In this document: piece by piece, positions 11,928 through 25,796 of the stretch
Numbering within the stretch: the first letter of the stretch is position 1
Layout: each line of letters starts with the position of its first letter
DNA from: Paraphysomonas bandaiensis
Lineage: Eukaryota; Chrysophyceae
Length of the DNA: 64,000 nt
NCBI GenBank assembly: GCA_965644295.1
Contig: CBFFRP010000148.1
Coordinates: 81,342 to 145,341, forward strand
Direction of reading: 5' to 3'
Translations under genes and position numbers: made by a program
Notes under the pieces: model-generated
The model's input: only the letters and a program-made list of their open reading frames with translations
Database searches by the model: none
Told to the model about the DNA's origin: nothing

Positions 11928-12973
11928 ATGCTGGAATGTTTGTCGTCCAATTGGAAGCTAAGCTGACTTTCGTTGCGGCACAATCATTCCCATCTGTGAC
12001 TCTATATGACACGTGCCGTCCTCTTTGAGTAGATCCACTGCAATCACCACAACCAGCCGGCTGTTGTCACACTCCTGTGAAGCATCTTTACCTGACATGG
12101 TCTATGCGTGCTTATTGAGATCAAGTGCTGTGGACATCAATCGAATCCTGTCCGTGGACAAACACCATACATCACAACAGCACTGTGAATTGATATTGTA
12201 TGCACTGCTGCCTTGTGGTTTAACGTTACAGTGCATTCTAGATACGGTGAACAGCATGCACCATATGCAGAACTGTGTGCATCACAATGACATTGTATAA
12301 AAAAACAGTTTGGGTAGAAAACACCAGATATTTTGTATAAACCTCAGTTTTTGAATATTAAAACCAATGGTTTTATACTCAAAAACTATGGAATGTATGC
12401 TTAAAATACCATAGCAGGGTACTCCTACTGCTGTCCTTAAGGCTGGTGAGAGCGCCATGTCATCACATGATATGAAGGCGTTGTCATCTCTTGACTAAAC
12501 AACACAGTTGTAGCTCCATAATGATTGTTAAGATTATAGAAATTTAGATTCTCCTATACTCTGTATGCGTTCAAAGAGTTTGATTGAGTAACTTGTAGGT
12601 ACTTTGGAAGTGGTCTTCACAGACAGTCTTCACAGACAGCCTTCACAGACAGTCTACACAGACAGTCTTCACAGACAGTCTTCACCAAACTGATAATGTA
12701 AGATAGAAAACATTTCCATCATTACAATGTCTGTATATACATCCAACAGGAAGGGGCGATGTATGTATATACAAACTATACAAACTAAAAAACTGAATAT
12801 TTTGACCTTTAAAGATTCATCAAAAGGGACTTATTTCAAAAAGTTCCAAATTAGGACAAATAGATTCGTTACTTCAAATATATGCATGATCTCATGCTAT
12901 CAATAGAATGTAGAGCGATAACCTGCATACATTCGACTTTGATAGACATTGATATCAACTACTTCTTTGAATA
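11928..12973. other. intergenic upstream of the calcium channel gene
   Basis: I see no credible gene. A 13-bp minisatellite lies at 12616-12685 and a GATGTATGTATATAC-like stretch near 12759. The last 300 bp should contain the IP3R-type promoter. Confidence 0.4.
12616..12685. repeat. 13-bp minisatellite
   Basis: About five copies of a unit close to AGTCTTCACAGAC, with one or two substitutions between copies, about 290-360 bp upstream of the channel start codon. Confidence 0.85.
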
Positions 12974-15900
12974 ATGGAGTCTTATTTACGTCATGGTGAT
13001 ATTATCTTACTGGAATCGGAGCGGAATTGCTTCCTATCCGTTGATCCGATATCTAAGTTGGCTATATGGGAGCTGTCTCCTGATAGGGAGAATCCTCCGG
13101 CCAATACTGAAAACTGTATCTGGCGTATCGTTCCACGACTGTCGTATGTTGACCAAGAAATGTATCATACTACCCTAGAGACAGCAAAGGCTCCTGCCGA
13201 TGTAGCGAGGGATATAGAGCATCAGGCTCTACAGGAGAAGGGAAGGAACGAACAAGACATCAAATCTATAAAAAGCGATATTCTTTATGGAAATGTGGTG
13301 CAGCTGCAACATGTTTCCTCTGGGTTGTTTCTATCGTGTATGCGAACTCCCTCAGTGCATGATCCTGATTGTTTTCGGATGTGCGTTGCCGAAGGTTCAG
13401 CCGCAGCCTACCTCAAAGTTTCTCCTATGTACAAAATTCGTACCGGTGTGTTATGCTTATGGTTGTATATATTGATACTCACACACAGTGCGCAGACGGT
13501 GGACACGTTATCCTTGAAGATGATGTGATTTTCTCCTCGCTTTCGATACTGCAGCACTTCGTGTCGAAGTCACGACGCTGTCGCCCCCTCATGTCGTCAC
13601 ATGGCCTTTTGTACGATGAGTGTAACCTCTCGCGAGACCGGAATTTTACGAAAATTTCCGTTCGACTTTATTCCCGTGTTGAACCTTACAGTTGTCAATA
13701 TCTGACTGCTACACAGGGTGTCCGTTTGTTTCATTCTGAAACGAATTCTTTCCTGCAGGCTTCCTGTGACCTCAGGGATGACGTCTTGACCTATGACGAA
13801 ACCTGCGGAGCTTATCTGGAGACTATTGACCCCGACGTGCCTTTTGCTCACCATCCTAATGCCTTAAAGGCGGCCTCGTTGTGGGCATTTGAAACTACTG
13901 ACAGACTATCACGTGATTATATAGAATGGAGAAAACAATATCGTATAAAACATATTCCAACCAACCGGTTTCTTACTGTCTTATCGTCTAGTGCAAAAGA
14001 CGGTGGAAGTAACTACATCCTTTCGCTTAGAAAGGAGGAAGCGCAAATTACGAGCAACAGCCAAATGTTCACCATTCTTCCTGTGGAGCTGTCAGACGGT
14101 TATGTGGAGAGTAGCGACGTAATGATACAGCTTGAGAATACTGCTCCCGACGGAACGAAACTTTATGTCCGCAAGCCTGATTCGAAAGAGTCGCGATCTA
14201 TTTTGTTTCTAGGTGATTATATTTTGTATTGGTCGATTGTATTTGACTTTTTGGTTATGTGGATTAATATTCGTGCAGATGAAACGAGGGATAGCTATGA
14301 CTCATTCATGCTTATGGAAGTAAAGCGCGATGTCGTCAACCTTGTGCAGCGCAACCACACGTACTGGAGCGTTGCCCAAATGTATTGCCAAAACTTTGTT
14401 ACGGATCGCCCTAAGAATGCGATTGAAATTGTCCAAGAGGCTTACGTGAAGGAGAGGAAAGGGCTACATAGAGGTATGGCTGATGATTCCACACTACTCG
14501 AACTTTAAATTATGACCTCAATCTTTGGATTGCATCTTAAAATATGATGTGTAGGAAGCTCAATGCGAATGCGGTCATCTAGCATTGGTACTGGTCGCTC
14601 CATGCCGAGTAGGTCCATGTCTATTGGTGACAACTCTGTCACGGAAGACGATGGCGGCATGGATTTCGACGGTTATTTTGCAGTGGAGATGTCGGATAAG
14701 GAGAAAAAAGAAATTTTGCTTGAGACAACGTTTATGATGTTAAAAGAAATTCTGTTCGATGTAATTGTTGGTATGTATTGCTATCTCTTACCAGAGCATA
14801 GATACCCTCATATCCTTTGATTAAGAGTTGTCGTTCTTTCTCAGGTGATCAAGATGACACTACGGATCCTTTTAGTCTGGAGGGTAACTGTGATGAGGTT
14901 CTACAAAACTGTGCTCGTGAACAGTTCATGATGGAGGCGCTGCTTACTGTTGTTGTCTGTCCAGTCGTGTCTGGTCATATATTACAGGAAGATAGCAATG
15001 GCCAAGGTATTCTATGACTCTTTCTATAAACCTTTAATGAGTTATATACAGTGGGCAGTCTTGGAACGAAAGAGCCAATTACATTTAAAAGTGTGCACAT
15101 GCTGGCGTGGAACACTCTTAAACATCTATATAAGAACAACTGCAAATCGGAGTTGTATTTTGTGGATGAAATCAATAAGGAATCACTGATAGTCAAGGAA
15201 GTCATTACAGTTCTGGATTCATATGTAAAAAAGAAGAGTGATGAAAAGAAAGAACTTAAGGGAGAGTTACTCAGACAAGTGGACATGTCTAAAGAGGAAG
15301 ATAACAGCGCTGCAATGAGTTTTGCAATGGCTCGTGTCATGAACCAAATCCCATTACGATTAGGGGCGGCTTACGCATTTACCACCCTAATCAGCAATAA
15401 CCGAAAACTGCTAATGAATTTTGTGAAACCCCAGCGCATGCGTTTTTTTAAGGAGTTGATTTCTGAGTGGGGTCCAGATAGACGCTTCCTCGAAGTTTTT
15501 CGCGCTATCTGCAGTTGCAAAGGGCAGGCCCTGCAAGTGAATCAAGAGCAGTGTTTAGACCTTATTCTCAGCAGCAAAGAAGACCCATTTGTTATCGATG
15601 TTGTGACTAAGGAAGTTTTTGACCCAAGAAACAACCCACTGTTGGTCAGCAAGCTTGTGGATAGCACCAAGGACGTAGATGAAAAAACTACTAGGAATGT
15701 CATGCAGGCCACCGCAGGCGCTGCTTCTGAAGAGTTATATCTAGGAATGGACGCTGTTGACACAGGTTTCCCGAAGTTGTATGTAAAGTGGACATCGTCG
15801 GATAATTGGAAAAGTGGCATGCCTGTGCTATACTACAGCCCTGAAGCTTTGAAACTGCAAGACGTGAAATCACAATCCGATGGGAGTATACTTGTGCCTA

Positions 15901-18900
15901 TTGAGGCCTTGTCATTCCCATTGACACTGAAAGAGCGAAACATGAAATCTCTTGAAGACGATGAAGAAAACACCGAGTTCAAGCGGAGTGTCTGCGAATT
16001 TTATCGTATCGACTACGAACACCACATAAAAGAAGCATGGGCTGCATTTAGCAGGCACAAAGTGATCAGCGAGTACTTCAGGGAGCAGATTCGCGTGTAT
16101 GCGGAGATGTGCTTGGATCGTTGCCACAGGACAACTGTCGAATTGTCCAAGCTATTTTCTTTCAATATGATTTTCAGTGGGATGGCCAACACGGCACTTT
16201 GCTACGGATATCGAGGGGCATTTACGTCTTTGCTACGAACCCTAATTGTAGACCAGTTTCCCCATCTGGAAAACTGTGGTAGCTACAGACTACCTCATAG
16301 CGTGAACATATATGACCGCATTCTTCGTAAGATTGATAGAGATGACTGCGATGATTCTCTCCCCAAGTTTTCAATTCCTCCTGCTTATGTGTGTGCTGGG
16401 AAGATGGATCGATATAACACACCCAAAAAGCTCGAGCTAATATTGGTCTACTGCAATGCATACCTGTCTAATATTCATGGGGAACAATGCTGTGCGCCCA
16501 CTTTCAAGGATAAGAACTACTGCACTCTCACTGTTCTTGATATGATTGATAGCCTCCTGTCGTTTGGGTTTTATGACTCGAGAAAGGTTTGGCGTAGAAT
16601 TATAGGCCGGCTATGTTTGATATTCTTGCACAGGAAATTAAAGCTGTGGTTGGTCCTATGATGTTACTATTAGATGGAAGATTAATGACAGAAACGCCTA
16701 ATGAAAAGCCAGGTTAAATGAGGCACTTGTGCGACGATCGTGCTTTATTATGTGTCAGGTGTGGGTTCGCTGGATTATGCTAAGATGTCCGTTAGTATCC
16801 GAGCTGAGAAGCGATATACAATTCAAGAGAGCGCTGCCGAGATTATCAGTGCTAAATTTTCTATTTTACGAATTCTTCGCTACATCAAGAACATTCGTGG
16901 TCAATATAGACTGGACAGATTTTTGAAGATATTTGCCAGAGTGTATTCTGACAGGCGAAAGCCCTTTACTTCTGCTATTGGCCCGATTTTAGCAACACTA
17001 GCGGATGACAGTTTGAGCATTTCTACGGTACACTTTTAATATTGTAACAGCTAGTTTAAGTTTTGCCTGCAGTTGGCCGATATGGATCACACTGACGCGA
17101 TATTTGTTGACCTCATGATGTATGAAGATGAAGATTTATTCGAAAAAGTTCTTACATGCTTGATTGAAGAACACGAAATCACGAAATCCCTAATTGAAAA
17201 CTGCAAGCACGTTTACATGCTTTACGATGAGAAGTTAGATGAACCGATGAACAGTTACGACGAACTAGTTGGTGATCTATGGTACCTGCGCCAACTATTC
17301 GAGAAGCCTAATGTATGGGCTGGGGGCGGTGTGTATGATTTTGACCCACTGAAGTTCAGGGATGCTTCTAATATTCTCGTTCGTCTTCGAAAATATTTGT
17401 ACAAAGGCGATAAAACTTATCAAGATCAGGACCCAACAACAAGACTTCCTGATGGGTCAAAAGCTTTACAGGAGTTTATGTTTTCTATGAATGTACATAA
17501 TATTTTGGTTGAGTGTCTAAATTGGATAGCTGATAAGAGTCATAGTGACCCCAACGACGAGCCCATATTCTCGTGGGAACAGTTGGAAAACGCAGATAAG
17601 GTCTCCCCGGATCAAATAGTTTGCGGATCTCTCATGCTACTTTGCGATTTAGTCTGTGACAAAAGCCGTCCGTACTTTTCGAAAATATTCACGATACCGT
17701 TTATTAAGAGACACTCTGAAAAAATGTATTTGCGCAAGTATATTTATGAAATTGTGGTGGAAATACACCGTGGCTCTGTGGTAAATGTTCTTTCAGTGCC
17801 GTCAGATGTGATGGAGCTCTTTGCGTCACTACTGCTTGATCCTGGAGAGCACCGGAACGTTGCCATGAGATTTTTTGAAGAGATATTATATCCCGACGAG
17901 TACGATGAGACGCCTGTATCGAAGAATCAAGCTGCTGTGTGCGAGATACTTCTTGCCAACAAAGAAACATTTGCTATTGACCAAAGTGATGTTAATAAGC
18001 CGATCAGCGAGAAAGTCGGTCTATATATATCCTATCTCAACTTATTGAGTGCTTGCTGTAAAGACAACAGCCACAACCGAGACATGACTCGATTCATGTT
18101 TCCGTGGTATACTGTTCTTGACCGTATTGAGGATGTTGTGCATGCAGTATGCAATGCCACATGCCCTACTGAGAATTTGTTTTTACACGTTGCATTGCTA
18201 GATGCCTATGTGGACATCTTTTGTGTTATTTCATTGAATCCCTTATCAAATAACGAAGAAGTAGTCAATAGCAAGCGATTGTTGCACTTTACTCAGTACT
18301 TATTGGCCCTTATCCATGACCAAATAGTCTCTGGTGGAAACTTCACACTGTTTGTGGAACCAATCATTCGCTTGACGAGAAGTTACCTTGCGGTGACTAA
18401 AACTGTCGACAAGTTCGTGGATAATGCAGTGAAGAACATATGCTACCGCATTGTCGAATCCCGTGATAACGCTATTTGGAGTACGACCAAGGTTTTATGC
18501 ATGTGTATATGCGACGAAAAGGGATTGGGTGTGAGCAAAGATAATTTCAAGACATCATGCTTGAACTCGCCAGTGGCACCTAGTCGCGTGGCCGCCTGTT
18601 CTCACGACAAGAAGTCAACCCGCAAACGTCTGGTGTGCGTTTACGATTTGAAGAAAATAGCGAAACTCGGATTTGAATGTGCGAAACCTTCTCCAAGTCA
18701 GAAGGTTTCAATATTTGTTGACAGCATGGATAAACGTGACATCATGCTTCCTTCATTAGTGGACCAACCCTCTATAGAAATCAATAAAGACAAAAAGATC
18801 AAGCAATTTCAAATTTTCATTGACAAGTACGTTATACCTGACGGGGCACAAAATGATGCGGGAAGCCGTGAACGTTTTGACGATCTAGAAAGACGCGACC

Positions 18901-21900
18901 TAGCTGGTAATTGTGTACCCACTATTGTTTTAGATCTGCTGTTGTAGCACTGACTTCTATGTTGTGATAACGTTTTATGGAAGGGCTGCGTATGGTCACA
19001 AGTGCAGTTTCTGGTGGCATTGGGGTTGTAAGTGGTGGGTTAGCTGGGGCAATGAGTGGCGGTTAGTACCAGAAGACTTATTTTCTATTGGCTAACTCAT
19101 TGTTGTTTTGTCTACAGTGTCTGCTGTTGCGGGGGCTGCAGGGGGTGTTCTCTCTCATGTCGAGATGGAGATGGGAAGTATTTTGGGGGCAAAAACTTCT
19201 CGCAGTTGTAGCGAGGCGAAGAAAGATGAGCAACTACAAAGAAGCTTCAAAGATTTCGTCAAGAATGTGACGAACAATGAACAGATTAAAAAAGAATTGG
19301 TCAAAGAGAAATTGAGTGTGATCGAGATATTGATGAATGCTCACAAACTGACGGACCCGAGGGATACTGAGTATCAGAAAACCTTCGAAGATAGAGTGCA
19401 AATAGTCGAGGAAGCAACGACAACTGATGAACTTCGCCGAAGGGGAATCAGGCGGAAGTCTATTGCAAACGCAATTGTTTCTGGTTTCGATGGCCTGGCG
19501 GGCACATTAAATTTTTCTTCTCAATCTCGAAGAGGTTAGTACTTCAGATACGTCAGCGAACAATAACGTTTGTGATATTTTGTAGTGGTTGAAGTACGAC
19601 GCAATGTGATTCATTGGAACGATATTGTTCGTCGAATGATTCGACATATTGATCACAAAAATGATCGCGGTGAAGCTAATAGTGAAAGCAGTGTGTGCAA
19701 CAATATCATTTACCTCCTGAATCTATTTTTGGAAGAGGAGAATGATGGTGAAGTGTGATATTTGGTAAAATGCTTGTCGTGATTATGTTTTAGAGAGTGA
19801 GGGGTTTTCAACATTAGAGAATCGGCAAAATAACCTCAACAGCCTGGGCATAATGAGGTTGGGATATCGATTAGTTAAGTCTACTATAAAGGGGTGCGTT
19901 GGATTTCTAACTTATCAATGATTGTCTCATTGTATATCTACAGACCCATTTATGCAAACGCATTAAAGTTGATGACTGCAATGTTTAAGAAAGGTTGAAT
20001 TTGTTAATCATATTGGAGTTGTTCTAACAATTTGTGTGAAGGCAATACCCACAGTCAGCTAGCGATTCTCGACTACATGCACAGTGCAGATTCAAATGAC
20101 AGTGATGGACAATTTTTCAAGAATATTTATAACTCTCTTGACCAGGCATCTGCGTGGTAGACAGTTTGAGCATGAGCCAATTTTATACTGATGGTATATT
20201 ATGCTATAGGGCGCGCAAGCGACAGCTTTTTCAGTCGTCTCTCACTCTTGAATCCGGGTAAATGGTGACTCAAGTAGTTACAATGGTGTAATTTTATTTT
20301 TTTAGTGAACAACGATTAAGTGCGTCTGATAAGGAGGAAATAAAGGAGATATCTGCGGTGCTGACTTTTTTGCAAGGCTTTTGTGAGGGTCATAATATTG
20401 CTGCCCAAGACTGTCTACGAAAGCAGGTATTTCCGTAGAGATAATGTAGTTTGTATCAGACTAATGTGCTGCATATAGCCGTTCAACCGACGCAATTATA
20501 ATATTATTGCTGCTGCGAATGATCTTCTTGAAGCTTTAGTCCCTCGTCGCGATATATACGAGTCGATCGGAAATCGGCAGTTCACAGTGCTAGGTTTACT
20601 TCTTGATTTTCTCATCGAGTGCATTCAAGGTAGATGTGTAGTGTTAATATTGATTACCACTTGAATTCGGCTTCTACAGGACCGTGCCGCGCAAACCAGG
20701 ACCTGTGTGCACAAAAAAAAACTCTGGAAGTGTGCAAGCAGATTTTATCAGCCAGAAATCTACCTTTCATCCCAAAGCAACAAAAACTGAGTTGTAAAAT
20801 TAAGGCTATTACTCTTCTGGCTGCTCTTTTGGAGTGTCGTTTCGACGATGCCATCGAGAAAATGATGATTGTCAAGGTTGAGCTTTACGTTTTAGATGCA
20901 TTTGGCGTAGAGCTTCGCGAAGAATTTTCCCGACTCTCAGCACTACAAGACAAGAAGCATCACATAGAGACTTCTAATTCATTCCCGCTGCTAAAAATGA
21001 TAGGACATTATCGAGATTTGGATCAAGAGATGGCCGAGCTGGAAAATGCATCTATTGCTGATCAGGCGATGGGTCCAGCAATCGAAGAAGATGAGGAAGA
21101 GGATGAAGACGATGATCTGGCAGATTACAAGTCTGTTGCTACTGCTGTGACTCACTATAGTCCTATAGAACATGTGGAGACAGAAATAGCTGATATTAAG
21201 TTTGCCATTATGAATTTGAGTAGGGTAAACTAGTGTTAATGAGTGTATTCGTACTGCAATAATCGTAAAACAGGTGACTAAAAAGCTGGAGTTGGTTACA
21301 TCGCAGCAATCTGTGACTACTTTTAAAACTTCGGACAAGTTTAAGGATGATATTGAGGAGAGCAAAAAGACTTTTAAATCTATGATGTGTGAGGTAGATA
21401 TCTCATGGAATGGAAAGGTTAGCAGCGTGTAGTGGAATCGTGTGTGTCAACTCTGTTGCACAGGTTGAACGTGTCATATTTCCTCTTCCTCGAGAAGCAA
21501 CGCATTTGTCGGAAACCACCAAGAATGAGTTCATGAATAACTGTGATTTGACTAATCGAGAAGGTCGTTTGAAAGAGCTCATGGACAAGGCTCCAGAGTT
21601 TTATGATGAGATGCGAGTGTATAACTACCTTTCTCACGGGCCGTTATACGGGTGGCTGCTTGACAATTACTTTTACTTCAAAATGTTTACGTTGGTATTG
21701 GTGTCTCTCTTGGTTTTGAGTATTTTATTTGGCCACACAAGTCAGTCTCCCAGACTAGGTGAATATCGAAATGAGGGTTCCAAAGACTTCATAATTGTAT
21801 TTGTGTTGTTGTCGTGCATATGCTATTTTATTTTGTTTCTGTACTGGTTTGTGCCACGCATTGCAATGAGTGCCTATAGGCTGCGTGTGGAAGGACCCAT

Positions 21901-23208
21901 GGAGTATGATAAAAGCAGCAACCCCAAGAATCGTAGGCGTAGAATTCTTGCAAATTATAATTGGGGAACGCTCCTGCTGCCCTTTGTCGCATTTCCGTTT
22001 CTGCTTGTAGTCTACGCTACTCACTACACGGGCTATTTGGGTAACGGTGAAATGGATTCGTCTTATCTGATTGAGAAGTATATCATAATTACCTGTGTCT
22101 TATATGGATTTTGGCTGCCGTTTGCTGTTCGAAAGGCTATATCAGCTCCAAACAATTTCATCGAGAAAATGTTTTGTATTGTTCTAGATACTCTTGTGGA
22201 CTGGTCTATAATCGAACACCTCGGTTGCTTTCTCCTGTTGATATTGGGTTACAAGTATGTATATTTTTACTGTTTGGTTCTTCTTGATTGGATATCACTC
22301 TCCGAGCACATGAAAAATGTTGTACGCAGTGTAATTCGTCCGGCGAAGTCGTTATGTAGCGTGTTCGCCCTTTTCATATTTGTGATTTTGATATTCTCGA
22401 TGATTGGCTTCTTTATTTTTAACGAGTCGTACAAGATATCGGAGGAAGAATTGGAAGCGACAGGTACTGGAGGCGTTGAAAATAATCCTGCTCAGTACTG
22501 TTCTTCGCCAATGTCTTGTGTTTGGACTGTTGCCTATGGGGCAGTGCGAGCGGGAGATGTTGCAGAAATTATGGATGCTATTTCTCCCGATCAAGGGTCT
22601 CATTATTACGCTCGACTGCTTTTCGACATGGCATTCTTTGTGATTCTTGGCGTTCTGCTATTTGACATGGTCACTGGAATTATCGTGGATACTTTTGTTT
22701 CACTAAGAGAAGAAACGTGTAAGAATGAGAATGTAATCCACAACGAAGTATTTATATCAGGTACGACTGTAAGTTGTTTTAATTTTGTAAATTCACTGCT
22801 GCAGTTTTACAATATGTTCACTTGTTTTTGCTACTATAGGCATCACCAGAGATATGTGTGCCGATAAAGGTGTCAGTTTCGAAAAACACCAAGATATTCA
22901 TCAACACACTTGGAACTACATTTACTTTTACGGTCAGTACAATATATAATTAAAATAATGTAACTGATGTACTCTTTTGTGCAGCCTACCTTCGTGAGGC
23001 GGATAGAACGGTTCTAGATGGCGCTGAGCAATATGCTTTGGATCTAATGGAAAGTGGAGATATATCATGGTTTCCCCGACGGACCAGTTCTCTGTTCCAA
23101 GGACGTGCAGATGAAGAAGTGGAAGAAGTTAAGCTCTCAGACCTATCGCAGCGTCTCTCTAATATGGAGACAACAATAGCCGAACTAGTTGCCAAATTGA
23201 ACAAGTAA
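12974..23208 (+). CDS. inositol 1,4,5-trisphosphate receptor-type calcium release channel
   Basis: IP3 receptors release calcium from the endoplasmic reticulum. Proposed exons: 12974-13445, 13496-14212, 14279-14473, 14555-14770, 14845-15006, 15052-16586, 16634-16712, 16759-17027, 17073-18906, 18984-19061, 19118-19534, 19586-19747, 19794-19893, 19944-19993, 20042-20156, 20210-20257, 20306-20426, 20479-20629, 20680-21224, 21274-21393, 21464-22760, 22840-22932, 22985-23208. All phases agree and the sum is exactly 9000 nt (2999 residues; human about 2700). Domains: IP3-binding suppressor/beta-trefoil region with LRHGDIILLE and ILYGNVVQLQHVSSGLFLS; MIR-like region about 210-400; RIH domains; RIH-associated domain near 2150-2200 (FLQGFCEGHN); six membrane segments about 2520-2860; a C-terminal FISGITRDMC, HTWNYIYFY and WFPRR block; and a final coiled coil. 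The filter region reads YGAVRAGDVAE instead of the GGGVGD consensus. The RyR-specific SPRY domains are absent, favouring IP3R over RyR. Confidence 0.92.
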
Positions 23209-25796
23209 ATTTTGTGACGCAGTAGTTGTGACGTCAAAACTACGACTGGCATTTACATCGCAATATATGAAACAGGCAGTTGGTTTGGTCGAATTAAGTA
23301 TTAATTAGCCTTGTGCTTATCGTTTTTCACCTCACTTACTTCGTTCCAGTAAGAGGTGATAATAGTTAATAGGTAATACGTCATCATAGTTCCATATTTG
23401 AACACACATCAAATGACATGGAATCATTATGAACTGATAGCCCGACGGCGTAGTAGATTTATACATGAAACACGAAAGTTATTATTAGTATATAGCTACT
23501 ATATATGGTGGAGTGTGCTAACCATAACAAAAACTTAAGCGTGAACTAAAAAATAGGAAGTCATATGCAAGTTTATCTTCGTTTTGTTTCAAGAATGCAT
23601 TTTTTTAACCTGACTAGGGTTCAACAGAATGCTCATATGACATATTAGCACAGGGCCAATATAGACATTCAACTTCAATATTCGGTTTGAACAGAAGTTA
23701 TCTTCTATTTTAGATATGACATAGAAAGTCATTTATATCGAATTCACTATATATATTTTATAGTGGTAAACTTTCACTCAATGCTGTAAATTATCATCAC
23801 CAGTTAAATTTTTTATTTTATCTCTACAACCACTCATTCTCGTACGATCTTACAACCTCACTATCCTGCATCACCACTATATTTCCGTGTTAGTACTGCT
23901 GTATACTCATCGTGGTCATGATATTAATTCTCATAATATAGTTAACCACTACTAGAATTTTTGCTCTTTGATCGAAAATACAGTCCAACAAAAAGTTACA
24001 CCTTTTTAGCATACACCCCACCCCATGCCTCTGTTGAGGCCGTGGCTGTGTTACCTCACCTGATCCAGCCTCAAATTGGCTCCATTCCCCCGGACTCAGC
24101 TGCTGTTTGTACCACACCACCTATCAGGCAAGTCTCTAGTCAAATCCTGTTGTACACGTTACACTAACCCATTCTTGGTATTCCCAGGCCTACTAACTCT
24201 ATCTGATACAGTTTTATCACGCGTCCGCACCTCTTCAGTTCTGTTTCTCTTTTAATCTCCCACCTCGGTTGGAATCTCTTATTGTTAACTCAATTGCTCT
24301 TGCTACATACCCTCCTACCACCTCATTCGAAACAGGTATGTACTGTCCATGAACCTGGACCTCAATCTCTACCTCCTGTTCCCTACCAATCCCCACGGGT
24401 CCTAAAAGTGCTCCAGTTAAGGGTCACGGCCTTTATTCGGACTAGGAACTATGTTTACATCCACACAAGCCCTCTATCAACGGACTTATTCCATTCATAC
24501 CACTTCATACACGACTCTCCACCTACGTATCAAGCTATCAAGCTCATTAAGGTCATGAAAACAAAAATGAGTACCTGACCAATCAGCATTGAGAATAGGG
24601 AAAGCATTGGATGAGTGTTCGCTCCCAGTATTTATACAGTGTAGGGTACAGTATACTGATAGTGTATACCTACCAGTATGTGTTCTTTTCAGTTTAGTAC
24701 TTGAAGTGACTGTATAAGATATGCATAGGGATATAGAGGTGTATGGTGTTATATTATGCAGTGTGCTTTGTACGGCTGTAGACTAGAAGCATAATCTAAG
24801 ACCCAACGAGTTCTGTTCGTAGTAACTGCAAAGAGAATCTGCTTTTTGGCTACCTGAAGTGTAGACTGTGTAAAAGCAACGGGTATTCCGTCCGTTTATT
24901 GATCTGTAGCATCCGTTAACGAGTTTGTGCATACACTAGAGGAATACTGCAAATACATCACATACATTGTATACTTGCTGAGAGGAGGGACTCAACTGCC
25001 ATCTTAATGTGAGCAGCACACATACCGAACATACTTATAAGCAAGTAGATTATCGTGAAAATTGAACCATATGTCCAGAGATGCAATACCATTATACTCG
25101 CTAAAGACCACTGCTTCCTCAATTGCCGATATAGAGTACGAGGCGATATAGTATATTGACTGTGCAGCATCAGTACGAGGGTCCACACAGTGTGATGATC
25201 AAATGGAAGGTACCGTAAAATCATGTAATCAGTACGTACAGTCATGACAGGTGATATATAGGTCCTTCTTCCAGACAGAGGCGGTCTATGGCAACCCTTA
25301 GTCACCATTAATAGAATAACGGTAGAGAAGCCATAGACACATCCATCTGACTGCAGGAAAAGCACGTATACACTGTTTACGTACTATAGGTGGCTACAGT
25401 AGCTACATATGTGCATTTACAGGCCACTGGTTAAATATAGAGCCATGTACACATATATGTCATATATTAGGGTAAGGATACAACATATATATATATTATG
25501 TAGTAGGGTCACAACCTACACATATATGTGTGGGTGAAGGAAAGAAATTAGGTTAGTATACATGCATGTATACATGTATACATCCGAACTGCAATAATAA
25601 TAACTCTTCAATAGAATTATATACCACAGCCCAGTGCAAACATTGTACTCATGGTCGGTATACACATATTATAGGTAGCATGTAGTAGAGCATATAAAAT
25701 GGAAGGTAGTGTAGAGGCACTATCATACATAATCATTGCTCATATAAACCTGCTTTAAATCTGCACAGGTTTACACTGGTACTTGCGATTGCATTT
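23209..25796. other. gene-poor AT-rich region
   Basis: I see no recognisable gene. There is a pyrimidine-rich stretch at about 24160-24500, a TACTGCTGTA decamer at 23894-23903, short TA- and GTATAC-rich stretches at 25440-25590, and one unassigned membrane-like open frame (24958-25365). Confidence 0.4.
24958..25365 (-). CDS. unassigned open frame with hydrophobic C-terminal half
   Basis: The frame is 135 codons with no recognised family. The C-terminal half has one or two hydrophobic helices (IFTIIYLLISMFGMCAAHI). There are no clear splice partners and no support from neighbours. A second overlapping frame is also open (25004-25186), which lowers confidence that either is real. Confidence 0.2.
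   Translation of the reverse strand: MLFLQSDGCVYGFSTVILLMVTKGCHRPPLSGRRTYISPVMTVRTDYMILRYLPFDHHTVWTLVLMLHSQYTISPRTLYRQLRKQWSLASIMVLHLWTYGSIFTIIYLLISMFGMCAAHIKMAVESLLSASIQCM

Noticed and set aside
18984-19003. GGGCTGCGTA core of the dispersed repeat inside the channel gene
   Set aside because: It lies in a coding exon with good phase and lacks the A/T-rich part; a chance match.
12974-23208. Several separate genes instead of one channel gene
   Set aside because: Splice phases join all 23 exons into 3000 codons with IP3R domains in the right order.
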